From Duganella levis (GTDB lineage Bacteria; Pseudomonadota; Gammaproteobacteria; Burkholderiales; Burkholderiaceae_D): 64,000 nt of DNA. The position numbers and the translations under genes were made by a program. Positions 9,274 through 17,204 of the stretch are shown piece after piece; position 1 is the first letter of the stretch; every line of letters begins with the position of its first letter. The stretch is taken from positions 248,001 through 312,000 of the forward strand of contig NZ_WWCT01000004.1 in assembly GCF_009857605.1 (NCBI RefSeq). The letters are read 5' to 3'. The notes under the pieces were generated by a model, which was not told the DNA's origin, did not search any database, and saw only the letters and a list, made by a program, of their open reading frames with translations.

Positions 9274-9353
9274 GATTGTCTCCTGAAAGAATGAATTCTT
9301 GCCAAGAGCATACAACGCCCCGCGCCGGCGCAGCGCACGCCATAACCGGGTGG

Positions 9354-9803
9354 CTATTCGACGATTTTCTTCGGTGGTGGCGGTGGCGTGAAGACCACGT
9401 TTTCCGATTCCGGCCCGCCGTCCAGCATGTCGGACTTTTCCAGCCAGTTGCGCAGCTTTTCCATGCGGCGGATCAGGATGCCCTTGCTGCTGATGTAGCC
9501 CACCTGCTCGAAATTCTCCGGCTTGCTCACCATCTTGGACACGGTCGGCAGATTCTCCGCCAGCCGCTCAAACGCCTTGCGCGCTTTTTGTTCCCATTTG
9601 ACCAGGTTGGGCTCGTTGAAACGGTTGCTTTCGTAATAAATCGTCAAGGTACGGTCATGGTTGCCATAACCGACAATCGCCGCCCCCATCCGCACCGTCT
9701 CCAGCACATCGCCCTTGATCGATGCCGTCGGCACAAACAACGCGGCCCGCCCGGTGGCATCCGGTCGTTCCAGCGGCAAATCCTGTCCCATTAATACGGT
9801 CAT
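9354..9803 (-). CDS. Conserved hypothetical protein
   Basis: A 149-residue protein I do not recognise, starting MTVLMGQDLPLE and ending in a run of prolines (TPPPPPKKIVE). No signal peptide or membrane helix is visible, so it is probably cytoplasmic. The middle is rich in Lys, Glu and Asn with predicted helices (residues 75-130). ATG at 9803 is preceded by AGGAAG at suitable spacing, which favours it over an upstream in-frame start. It is divergent from the gene at 9955, with about 150 bases between them. Confidence 0.65.
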   Translation of the reverse strand: MTVLMGQDLPLERPDATGRAALFVPTASIKGDVLETVRMGAAIVGYGNHDRTLTIYYESNRFNEPNLVKWEQKARKAFERLAENLPTVSKMVSKPENFEQVGYISSKGILIRRMEKLRNWLEKSDMLDGGPESENVVFTPPPPPKKIVE

Positions 9804-9919
9804 CACGCTTCCTGTTGTTATCGCCACGGAGTTGCCGCTAGGCTATTTTTTAATTCTATATCGCTCTTTTCTCTATTACAAGAAGAATGCGTGTCAGCGT
9901 GGCATCGCCGACAACTACC

Positions 9920-9925
9920 TTATAA
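9920..9925 (+). promoter_or_regulatory. Candidate -10 box upstream of the gene at 9955
   Basis: A perfect TATAAT lies 30 bases before the ATG at 9955. A convincing -35 box at standard spacing is not visible (TGGCAT 15 bases upstream is the nearest). It argues against using the in-frame ATG that overlaps this box as the start. Confidence 0.4.
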
Positions 9926-9954
9926 TGCGGGCTGATCCCAATAACCGCCTCACC

Positions 9955-11004
9955 ATGACGTCCTTCCCTTCCCGTTTCGGCGCCATTCCCGAAGCCGCCG
10001 TCGACCAGGCCGCGCGCCACCTGCACGACACGCTGACCATCGCCATCGAACACCGTGCGCCGCATGCCGCGCTGATCGTCTACGACACCCGCACCGACCT
10101 CAATCGCGCGCTGACCGAAGCCTATCGCCGCGCCGCGCCGGACGCCCAGTTCATCGACTTTGACAGCACCCAGCCCGCCGAGATCCTGGCCACCTTCGAG
10201 CGCCTGCAGGCGGGCGACCTGGTGGTGCTGGTGCAATCGACCAGCTTCCGCATGGACGCCTACCGCATCCGCATCGAACTGTTCAAGCGCGGGCTGAAGG
10301 TGATCGAGCACGTCCACCTGTCGCGCATGCCAGGCGAACAGGGACTCCACTACATCAACTCGCTGGCCTACGATCCGGCCTATTACCGCGGCGTCGGCCA
10401 TGGCCTGAAAGCGCGCATCGACAGCGCGCAGCGCGGCGTGGTCGACAGCGGCGACGGCGCCCAGCTGATGTTTGCCTCGCCGTTTGAAGCGGCCAAGCTG
10501 AATATCGGCGACTACAGCGGCATGACCAACGTCGGTGGCCAGTTCCCGCTGGGCGAAGTGTTTACCGAAGCGCAGGATCTGGAAGCGGTCAGCGGCCGCG
10601 CGCGCATCTTCGTGTTTGGCGACACCAAATTCCTGGTCAACCGCCCGGCCGCGCCGATTACCATCGTGGTCGACAAAGGCCGCGTGGTCGGCACCGAAAA
10701 CAGCACGCCGGCATTCGAGGAGATGCTGGCCATCATCCGCGAACATGAAGGCGAAGTGTGGCTGCGCGAACTGGGCTTTGGCATGAACCGCGCCTTCGCG
10801 CGCGACCGCATGGTGGACGACATCGGCACCTACGAGCGCATGTGCGGCATCCACCTGTCGCTGGGCGCCAAGCACGGCGTCTATACCAAGCCGCAGCTGA
10901 AACGCAAGGACGCCCGCTACCATATCGATGTCTTCGCCGTCACCGATGGCGTCTACCTCGACGAGCAGCGCGTGTACCAGGACGGAGCGTGGCAGCTCCC
11001 CTGA
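9955..11004 (+). CDS. Hypothetical protein, possibly M29/NicX-like metal enzyme
   Basis: A 349-residue cytoplasmic protein starting MTSFPSRFGAIPEAAVDQA. The C-terminal third (ENSTPAFEEML, LGFGMNRAFARDR, SLGAKHGVYTKP, YHIDVF) resembles the aminopeptidase T / 2,5-dihydroxypyridine dioxygenase fold, in which Glu and His residues in similar positions bind metal. This match is from memory of motif style and is weak. The ATG at 9955 is favoured because a TATAAT covers the next upstream ATG. It is followed 63 bases later by a secreted carboxypeptidase gene, so a link to peptide breakdown is possible but unproven. Confidence 0.6.
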   Translation: MTSFPSRFGAIPEAAVDQAARHLHDTLTIAIEHRAPHAALIVYDTRTDLNRALTEAYRRAAPDAQFIDFDSTQPAEILATFERLQAGDLVVLVQSTSFRMDAYRIRIELFKRGLKVIEHVHLSRMPGEQGLHYINSLAYDPAYYRGVGHGLKARIDSAQRGVVDSGDGAQLMFASPFEAAKLNIGDYSGMTNVGGQFPLGEVFTEAQDLEAVSGRARIFVFGDTKFLVNRPAAPITIVVDKGRVVGTENSTPAFEEMLAIIREHEGEVWLRELGFGMNRAFARDRMVDDIGTYERMCGIHLSLGAKHGVYTKPQLKRKDARYHIDVFAVTDGVYLDEQRVYQDGAWQLP

Positions 11005-11067
11005 CGCTGGACGAAAGGCTGTGTGTGCTAATGTTGCGCTGGTCACATTTTTCCAGATAAGGATGTT

Positions 11068-12588
11068 ATGCCCCGCTCACCAGTTTCCAGCCTTCTTCGC
11101 ACCGCTGCCGTTGCCACATCGCTTGCCACATTGCTGGTCGCCGCACTGCCCGCCGTCCACGCCGCCGATACGCCACCGGCGGCCGATGCCAAAGCCAAAT
11201 CCGACCTCGAACTGCCGCCGCTGCCGGACGACAAAACCATCCACCAGACGATCCGCCTGAACGGCAAGCCGTTCAATTACGACGCCACGGTCGGCACCAT
11301 CAAAGTGCGTGACGCCAAAGGCAAAGTGATCGGCGAAGTGGTCTACACCGCCTACACGGTGCCGGGTAGCAGCCCCAACCGGCCGGTCACTTTCGCCTTC
11401 AACGGCGGCCCCGGCGCCTCGTCGGTGTACCTGAACCTGGGCGCGATCGGCCCGCGCCGCGTGCAGTTTGGCGCCGCCGGCGACGCGCCGTCCGACTCCT
11501 CGGAACTGCAGGACAATCCGCACACCTGGCTGGACATGACCGACCTGGTCTTCATCGACCCGATCGGCACCGGCTTCAGCCGCGCGCTGGAGGAGCCGGC
11601 CAAGGCCAAGGCCGACTTCTACGCCACCGAACCGGACATCAAATACCTGTCGCGCACCGTGTATGACTGGCTGGTCAAGAACGGCCGCCTGCGCTCGCCG
11701 AAATTCCTGATGGGCGAATCCTACGGCGGCTACCGCGCGCCGCGCCTGGCCCGCGAACTGCAAACCCAGCTGGGCGTCGGCATCAAGGGCCTGTTCATGG
11801 TCTCGCCGTATCTGGACCCGGCCGCGATTGGCGACGACACCGCGCTGTCGCCGCTGCCGTGGATGATCAACCTGCCGTCGATGGCGGCCTCGCACCTGGA
11901 AGCGCAACAACGGCTGACACCGGACGCCATGCACAGCGTCGAAGCCTACACGCGCGGCCAGTTCGCCACCGACCTGCTGGCCGGCCGCTCCGATCCCGGC
12001 GCCATCAACCGCCTGGTGGGCAAGGTCAGCGAACTGACCGGCATCGACGCTGTCACCGTGGGCCGCCTCGACGGCCGTCTCGACATCCAGACCTTCCTGC
12101 GCGAACTGCATCGCGGCGACCGCAAGATCGGTTCGGTGTACGACGCCAACGTCACCGCCTACGATCCGTTCCCGGCCTCGGCCGAGCGCAAGTCGGGCGA
12201 CCCGATCCTGAACGCGCTGATCGCCCCGACCACCAGCGCCATGGTCGATTTCATCACGCGTGAAGTCGGCTGGAAAACGGACGCCCAGTACAAGGCGCTG
12301 TCATATGAAGTGAATGCCGCCTGGGACCGTGGCGCCAGCCAGGACAAACCGGTCAGCGACCTGCGCCAGGCCATGGCCAACGACCCGAAAATGGGCGTGC
12401 TCATCGCGCACGGCTACAACGACCTGTCGTGCCCGTACTTCACGTCGTCGCTGATCCTCGATCAGATGCCGGCCGCAATGGCCACTCCGGCGAAACTGGC
12501 CGTCTACCCAGGCGGCCACATGTTCTACAGCCGCGATGGTTCGGCACTCTCCTTCAAGCGCGACGCCCAGGCTTTGTTCGCGAAGTGA
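11068..12588 (+). CDS. Secreted serine carboxypeptidase, family S10
   Basis: A 506-residue exported enzyme with a signal peptide ending AVHAADTPP (cleavage near residue 33). Family S10 motifs are clear: the oxyanion-hole segment NGGPGASSVYLNLGAIGPR, the nucleophile in GESYGGYRAP (Ser218), the Asp in GYNDLSCPY (Asp452) and the His in GGHMFYS (His484). It removes C-terminal residues from peptides, presumably in the periplasm or outside the cell. The last 35 bases overlap the convergent LysR gene, and a strong hairpin just past the stop acts as terminator. Confidence 0.9.
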   Translation: MPRSPVSSLLRTAAVATSLATLLVAALPAVHAADTPPAADAKAKSDLELPPLPDDKTIHQTIRLNGKPFNYDATVGTIKVRDAKGKVIGEVVYTAYTVPGSSPNRPVTFAFNGGPGASSVYLNLGAIGPRRVQFGAAGDAPSDSSELQDNPHTWLDMTDLVFIDPIGTGFSRALEEPAKAKADFYATEPDIKYLSRTVYDWLVKNGRLRSPKFLMGESYGGYRAPRLARELQTQLGVGIKGLFMVSPYLDPAAIGDDTALSPLPWMINLPSMAASHLEAQQRLTPDAMHSVEAYTRGQFATDLLAGRSDPGAINRLVGKVSELTGIDAVTVGRLDGRLDIQTFLRELHRGDRKIGSVYDANVTAYDPFPASAERKSGDPILNALIAPTTSAMVDFITREVGWKTDAQYKALSYEVNAAWDRGASQDKPVSDLRQAMANDPKMGVLIAHGYNDLSCPYFTSSLILDQMPAAMATPAKLAVYPGGHMFYSRDGSALSFKRDAQALFAK

Positions 12589-13531
12589 TCGACGACGCCT
12601 TCGCCTTGCGCGAAGGCGTCTTTCCCGCCAAGCGCGCCAGCGCTCCTTCCTGCAAGGTCGGATCGCGGCCGAACGCTTCGGCGATAAAGTCCATGAACAC
12701 AGCGGCGCGCCGTGGCAACAGGCGATGGGCGGAATAAATGATGTTGATCGGTACCGCCGGCGCATAGTGGTCAGCCAACAGCATCCGCACGCTGCCATCG
12801 AGTATCTCGCGCTCGAACATCCATTGCGGCCCGTAACCGATACCCAGTCCATCCATGACAGCGCGATGCACGCCATCCAGCGTATTCGAGCGAAAACTGC
12901 CGCGCACCGGCACTTCGCCCTCACGGAAGCGCCAGCTGATGCCTGAATTCATCAGCGTGTAGACGATGCAGTGATGCTGCTGCAGGTCGCCCGGCGTTTG
13001 CGGCGCCGCGCGTCCCGCCAGATACTCGGTACTGGCCACGCAGACCCGCTCCGACATGCCGATGCGGCGCGCGCGCAGCGCACTATCTTCCGGCACACCA
13101 ACCCGTATCGCCAGGTCGACGCCATCTTCCACCAGATCGATATAGCGGTCGCTCAGTTGCAGATCCAGTTCCATCTCGGGATAGCGCGCCAGCAGCGCCC
13201 CGACATGCGGCAATAAATGCACGCGTCCCAGCACAGTCGAACAACTGACCCGCAACAGGCCGCTCGGCTTGCCCTCCCCGCGCGCATTGGCATCGGCCTC
13301 CTCGGCGGCATCGAGCACCCGGCGCACCTCGACGTAATAACGCTCGCCCTCCGGCGTCAGCGTCAGCTTGCGGGTGGAGCGGTGCAGCAGCCGCGTGCCC
13401 AAATGCCGCTCCAGCGCCGCGATATTGCGGCTGATGTTGGGCTGGCCCGTGCCGAGCTCGCGCGCAACGGCGGAAAAGCTGCCGGTTTCGACGGCGCGAA
13501 CATAGCAGTGCATCAAAAGAAAACGGTCCAT
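12554..13531 (-). CDS. LysR-family transcriptional regulator
   Basis: A 325-residue regulator with an N-terminal winged HTH (residues 1-60; AVARELGTGQPNISRNIAALE is typical of the recognition region) and a C-terminal effector-binding domain of the type that ends RLLPRRAAVFMDFI. It is divergent from the SDR gene at 13690 with 158 bases between, so that dehydrogenase is the likely target. The last 25 residues are basic and unusual, because the coding end runs through the neighbour's terminator and stop codon. Confidence 0.88.
   Translation of the reverse strand: MDRFLLMHCYVRAVETGSFSAVARELGTGQPNISRNIAALERHLGTRLLHRSTRKLTLTPEGERYYVEVRRVLDAAEEADANARGEGKPSGLLRVSCSTVLGRVHLLPHVGALLARYPEMELDLQLSDRYIDLVEDGVDLAIRVGVPEDSALRARRIGMSERVCVASTEYLAGRAAPQTPGDLQQHHCIVYTLMNSGISWRFREGEVPVRGSFRSNTLDGVHRAVMDGLGIGYGPQWMFEREILDGSVRMLLADHYAPAVPINIIYSAHRLLPRRAAVFMDFIAEAFGRDPTLQEGALARLAGKTPSRKAKASSITSRTKPGRRA
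12594..12623 (+). terminator. Rho-independent terminator of the carboxypeptidase gene
   Basis: GACGCCTTCGC (12594-12604) pairs perfectly with GCGAAGGCGTC (12610-12620) over a 5-base loop, followed by TTT. It begins five bases after the carboxypeptidase stop codon and lies inside the 3' coding end of the convergent LysR gene. Confidence 0.7.
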
Positions 13532-13689
13532 TAAATCACTCCCAAATACGCCGATTCATGCTTCTGAGGAATGGGCATTATACGGCGGCATGGACTTATC
13601 AATCCGGACCCGGATCCCGATACTGCTGGTCATGGTGCAGCGGGATAGCCGGCTCACCAGCTTTATCAACTCATTACAGGAGCAACAAC

Positions 13690-14445
13690 ATGGGCAAGCT
13701 TCAACTGGAAGGCAAAATCGCCGTCATCACGGGCGGCAGCAGCGGCATCGGTCTGGCGACCGCGCAGCGTTTCGTTGCCGAAGGCGCATATGTGTTCATC
13801 ACCGGCCGCCGTCAGGCCGAGCTGGACAAAGCCGTCGAACTGATCGGCGCCAACGTCACCGCCGTGCAGGGCGACGTCAGCAAGCTGGCCGACCTGGATC
13901 GCTTGTACGCCACGGTCAAGGCCAGCAAAGGCCGGGTGGACATCCTGGTAGCCAACTCCGGCATCGTCGATCCGACCGGCATCGACGATGTCACCAGCGA
14001 ACACTACGACAAAACCTTCGACATCAACGCCAAAGGCCTGCTGTTCTCGGTGCAAAAAGCGCTGCCGCTGATGGGCAAAGGCGGCGCCATCGTGTTGACC
14101 GCGTCGATCGCCTCGGTCAAGGGTATGCCCGGCTACGGCACCTACAGCGCCAGCAAGGCAGCCGTGCGTTCGTTTGCGCGCACCTGGACCATGGAATTGA
14201 AGGAGCGCGGCATCCGCGTCAACACGCTCAGCCCAGGGCCGGTGGACACGCCGATCATCGACAGCCAGGCCAGCGACCAGGCCAGCGCCGATCAGCTGCG
14301 CAATATGTTCTCGACGATGATTCCACTCGGCCGCATGGGCCGTCCTGAAGAAGTCGCCGCCGCCGCGCTGTTCCTGGCGTCGGATGAGAGCAGCTTTGTT
14401 GCCGGCATCGACCTGAGCGTGGACGGCGGCATGGCGCAGGTTTAG
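13690..14445 (+). CDS. SDR-family NAD(P)-dependent oxidoreductase
   Basis: A classical short-chain dehydrogenase of 251 residues. The cofactor motif TGGSSGIG is near residues 14-21, the NSG segment (NNAG equivalent) near 88, the catalytic Ser in TASIAS near 138-139 and Tyr152-Lys156 in YSASK. The C-terminal GxxxxxDGG ending is present. ATG at 13690 has AGGAG at suitable spacing; a longer reading upstream lacks one. It is divergent from a LysR regulator that probably controls it. Substrate unknown. Confidence 0.9.
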   Translation: MGKLQLEGKIAVITGGSSGIGLATAQRFVAEGAYVFITGRRQAELDKAVELIGANVTAVQGDVSKLADLDRLYATVKASKGRVDILVANSGIVDPTGIDDVTSEHYDKTFDINAKGLLFSVQKALPLMGKGGAIVLTASIASVKGMPGYGTYSASKAAVRSFARTWTMELKERGIRVNTLSPGPVDTPIIDSQASDQASADQLRNMFSTMIPLGRMGRPEEVAAAALFLASDESSFVAGIDLSVDGGMAQV

Positions 14446-14467
14446 GGCTATAGAAACAGGGTCCGTC

Positions 14468-15025
14468 TCAGCGGTATGCGGAGAAGGAGAAATTTGGCAC
14501 GTCGCCGGCCAACAGCTTCTTCTTCCATAAAGCCAGCCACACATCGCCGCTCTTCCAAAAGACGCGGCATTGTTCCAGGTAGGTGAGGACGGCGCTGAAC
14601 TCGCCCTGCTTAGCCAAGGCCTTGGCCAGCTGCATCGACGGCCCGAAGGAATTCAGTTGTGGCGACCCTGGCGTCTCGCCAGCTTGGTGAAGCCGGGTCA
14701 ACGCCTCGTCGGCTTGGCCGTTGTGCAGCGCGCATAGTCCAAGGGCGGTATGGCCAAAGTGCAGCGCATTCCCATAGTTCCAGTCGTCCGCAAAGTTTGG
14801 CGCAAGGGCGAGCGCTTTTTCCGCCAGGCTGATGGCAAGATCGATTTTTCCGAGATGCCACGCCCCCATGGCGGCATGAGGCAATGCGTAAAACAAGTCC
14901 AGGTCCGTCGCCGCCCTTTCCACTGCGGCCAGTTCTCCAGGTGCCCGTTCAATCGTGAGCATGCGTAACGCCTCCATCTGGGCGTCAGTGAGCGGGGTAA
15001 GTTCGGAGTCCTCTTCAAAGCTCAT
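14468..15025 (-). CDS. Helical-repeat (TPR-like) hypothetical protein
   Basis: A 185-residue soluble protein starting MSFEEDSELTPLTDAQMEAL. Helix pairs such as WHLGKIDLAISLAEKALALAP and NYGNALHFGHTALGLCALHNG have tetratricopeptide-like spacing, suggesting a protein-interaction scaffold. A GTG six bases upstream is an alternative start. It lies 16 bases downstream of the frameshifted gene at 15042-15454, so the two were probably one operon and may act together. Function unknown. Confidence 0.65.
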   Translation of the reverse strand: MSFEEDSELTPLTDAQMEALRMLTIERAPGELAAVERAATDLDLFYALPHAAMGAWHLGKIDLAISLAEKALALAPNFADDWNYGNALHFGHTALGLCALHNGQADEALTRLHQAGETPGSPQLNSFGPSMQLAKALAKQGEFSAVLTYLEQCRVFWKSGDVWLALWKKKLLAGDVPNFSFSAYR

Positions 15026-15041
15026 AATCACGATACCTTTA

Positions 15042-15454
15042 TCACCATAACTTCCACCAGGCTTTCGTCGGGGCGGGCTGGGGTACTGCCGCAGGCGACG
15101 GTCTCCCGTAGTTGCTTAACTTGGTTTGGTAGTTCCAATCGTTCCACGGGATACAGCCAAAAAAAGCCTTCAACGCCTCGGCAAGCAGAAACGCCGTGAC
15201 GTAGGGCTCACTCGATACTGCGCCTGTTTCGAGATTATTTTTTCCGCTATGTCGCTGTTATAGATAAAGACCGCATCGTCCTTCGATTCAACTGATACAT
15301 TGCCTGACATGCGGGTATCGTGATGCGGCTGTGTTTCACACTGCACGACCTCGTCTCCAAAAATCACACGAATCAGCTCCCGCTCATTCAGTGTGGAGGG
15401 CGTAGGCTTGAATGCCAAACCTCCTATCGATAATCCCAATTTCAACTCCTTCAT
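15042..15454 (-). pseudogene. Hypothetical gene interrupted by a one-base frameshift in an A6 run
   Basis: The first part reads MKELKLGLSIGGLAFKPTPS and continues to NSDIAEK at a run of six A residues (minus strand; T run at 15238-15243). In the same frame it soon goes into Arg-rich nonsense and stops at 15170. In the -1 frame it continues as a protein-like sequence, NNLETGAVSSEPYVTAFLLA to APTKAWWKLW, and stops at 15042-15044, 16 bases before the next gene. One extra A restores a protein of about 137 residues. The family is not recognised. It may be a true pseudogene, a slippage-regulated gene or an assembly error. Confidence 0.7.
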
Positions 15455-15534
15455 TCTTCTGAGCCAGGTCAAGAGACACCTGCGACTGAACTGCGCTTAG
15501 CAAAGCAGCGTATGAAATAAGTCTGGAGCTCTAA

Positions 15535-15822
15535 ATGAAAAGCAAAAACATTGGCAGTAATTTCGATGACTTCCTGATGGAGGAAGGCTTGCTGGAAGAA
15601 GCGGCAGTGGTCGCAGTAAAGCGCATTATTGCGTGGCAGATTGCCGAAGAAATGAAGGGGCAAAACATGACCAAAACCAGCCTTGCCGAGAAAATGGGCA
15701 CCAGCAGAGCGTCGCTGAACCGGCTGCTGAATCAAAATGACTCCAGCCTTACGCTTACTACGCTAACCAGCGCAGCAGCGGCGCTTGGAAAAAAAATCAA
15801 GATCGAGCTTGTGCCAACCTAA
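15535..15822 (+). CDS. XRE-like helix-turn-helix protein (antitoxin-like)
   Basis: A 95-residue protein with a C-terminal HTH (about residues 40-92: TKTSLAEKMGTSRASLNRLLN followed by LTTLTSAAAALGKKIKIELV), the layout of HigA-type antitoxins and orphan XRE regulators. GGAG precedes the ATG by six bases. No toxin gene of RelE/HigB type adjoins it on the same strand. It is divergent from the frameshifted gene at 15454, so it may regulate that operon. Confidence 0.75.
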   Translation: MKSKNIGSNFDDFLMEEGLLEEAAVVAVKRIIAWQIAEEMKGQNMTKTSLAEKMGTSRASLNRLLNQNDSSLTLTTLTSAAAALGKKIKIELVPT

Positions 15823-15869
15823 TCTATGTAACCCTAATTCGCGACGAAGAACTATACGTGAGTCGTGCT

Positions 15870-16634
15870 CTAGTGAGAGTCGGCGCTTTTTGGTGACGTT
15901 GCAAATTTCGTTAGCAGTGCGTTCATGGCATTGTCGCTTGGCGGATGTTCAAAAATTTGCTTCGCCGTCCAGCCCTGTTTATCTAAAAGTACTGCAACCC
16001 GAAGATGAAAGCCCCGGTATAAACCGCTTTGCTGAAAATCCATTTGCGGACTGTGAATGCGGAACAGTCGATAATTCTCGTCAAAATCAAAATCGCCACC
16101 TTTACCCACATAGTCAGCGTAACCTTCCATTAACCACTCTGGATATCGGAAGCTGACCAGTCGCCCGAATTGTCGCGCCACGATAATGTGTGCCGCTTCA
16201 TGCGCGATAAAGTAGGAGAGTGGTCGCTGAGCAGCGTCTGCAAGGTCGCCCCCTCCTGGCGGAAGAATGTGGTTCGACGCGATGTCGGATGCTCGCACAT
16301 AGATATTGCGTGTGACCGCTGTGTCGGCATCTGCCCCTACCTGATCGCTGAAATGCTGACCATACAACCACAGCCGCCATGATGCGTTACAGAAAAAGAT
16401 CTTGAACTTCTTGTTTTCACCTTGCAACTCGGACCGGACAAGTCGTCGGTTGACGTCATCAAGCACATTGCTAATTTGGGGTGGAATCGATTGATCGGAC
16501 CAAATTTCGTAATTTCTGTAAACGACATGGTGATCAAACATCGGCTCAGGAAATGTAGTCATTCCCACATAGGCAACTAGAATGGTTACACTGGCGAGCA
16601 CCAAATATTTCAACAGTTTCAACACGTATTTCAT
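15870..16634 (-). CDS. Membrane-anchored putative zinc metallopeptidase (HExxH)
   Basis: A 254-residue protein with an N-terminal membrane anchor (residues 5-26) and an extracytoplasmic domain. HEAAHIIVARQFG near residues 147-159 is an HExxH zinc site, and EWLMEGYADYVG about 20 residues later supplies the likely third ligand Glu, the gluzincin arrangement. It is lower in GC than its flanks. The small membrane gene at 16863 lies upstream on the same strand. The enzyme class is supported by motif only; no substrate can be inferred. Confidence 0.7.
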   Translation of the reverse strand: MKYVLKLLKYLVLASVTILVAYVGMTTFPEPMFDHHVVYRNYEIWSDQSIPPQISNVLDDVNRRLVRSELQGENKKFKIFFCNASWRLWLYGQHFSDQVGADADTAVTRNIYVRASDIASNHILPPGGGDLADAAQRPLSYFIAHEAAHIIVARQFGRLVSFRYPEWLMEGYADYVGKGGDFDFDENYRLFRIHSPQMDFQQSGLYRGFHLRVAVLLDKQGWTAKQIFEHPPSDNAMNALLTKFATSPKSADSH

Positions 16635-16683
16635 CTTGCCACGTCCATACTTTCACCAAGGGGCGACTCGCACTGATGTTCAA

Positions 16684-16863
16684 TCACACAGTACGATTTC
16701 GTTGCGTCAGCAGTGCTACGACAACCACAATGGCTAACGTCGCCAGCGTCACAAAAATCACCTTGTACCAATCCACACCACTTAAGCCCTTTTGATAGGC
16801 ATCGTAGATTGCAGTCCCGAGTCCCGCGCCAAGCGCGCCCGCAGCATAGTTTCTGATCTTCAT
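16684..16863 (-). CDS. Small single-span membrane protein
   Basis: A 59-residue frame beginning MKIRNYAAGALGAGLGTAIY with a Gly/Ala-rich N-terminus and one strong membrane helix (about residues 33-52), ending TQRNRTV. AGAAG lies eight bases before the ATG. It is followed 49 bases later by the metallopeptidase gene and preceded by the gene at 17124, all on the minus strand. Codon use is consistent with coding, but no family is recognised. Confidence 0.55.
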   Translation of the reverse strand: MKIRNYAAGALGAGLGTAIYDAYQKGLSGVDWYKVIFVTLATLAIVVVVALLTQRNRTV

Positions 16864-16872
16864 AGATATCTT

Positions 16873-17124
16873 CTAACCTTTGGCTAATGCCTCCACGGCA
16901 TCCCTCGCCTGCCGCAAGGTGCAGGCGTGAATCTCGCGGTAGCAGCGTATGGCCCAGCTGCGGTGGCCGCTTTTCAACAGGCGCTCCACGTCAGCCATGA
17001 GCGCTTGGCCGCGCATCGGGTAATGGCCTGCGCGGCGCAGTGCTGCCAGTTGCAACGCGGCCAAAAGCTGCGCGCCGATGGCGAGCAGCAGCAGGGTGAG
17101 AGCCAACCATAATGAGAAATGCAT
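16873..17124 (-). CDS. Small membrane protein with ribosomal L7/L12-like C-terminus
   Basis: An 83-residue protein starting MHFSLWLALTLLLLAIGAQL, with one N-terminal membrane helix (about 4-26) and a short soluble tail. The tail AIRCYREIHACTLRQARDAV resembles the C-terminal domain of ribosomal protein L7/L12 (AIKxYREATGxGLKEAKD pattern), a fold also found in non-ribosomal regulatory proteins. GTG at 17136 is an alternative start adding four residues. Function unknown. Confidence 0.6.
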   Translation of the reverse strand: MHFSLWLALTLLLLAIGAQLLAALQLAALRRAGHYPMRGQALMADVERLLKSGHRSWAIRCYREIHACTLRQARDAVEALAKG

Positions 17125-17204
17125 GGTGTCCGCCACAACATGGAAATGTTGGCGATTAGGGTAACACTTTATTCAATCCAAAAAATACGCGAATTCCCAC
17201 CGGA

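Noticed and set aside
15238-15243. Programmed -1 ribosomal frameshift at the A6 run
   Set aside because: The zero-frame codons are GAA AAA ATA, which do not form a canonical X XXY YYZ slippery heptamer, and no strong stimulatory hairpin follows; transcriptional slippage or mutation is more likely.
15535-15822. Complete toxin-antitoxin pair at the HTH gene
   Set aside because: No toxin-like frame lies upstream or downstream on the same strand; the divergent neighbour is a frameshifted unknown gene.
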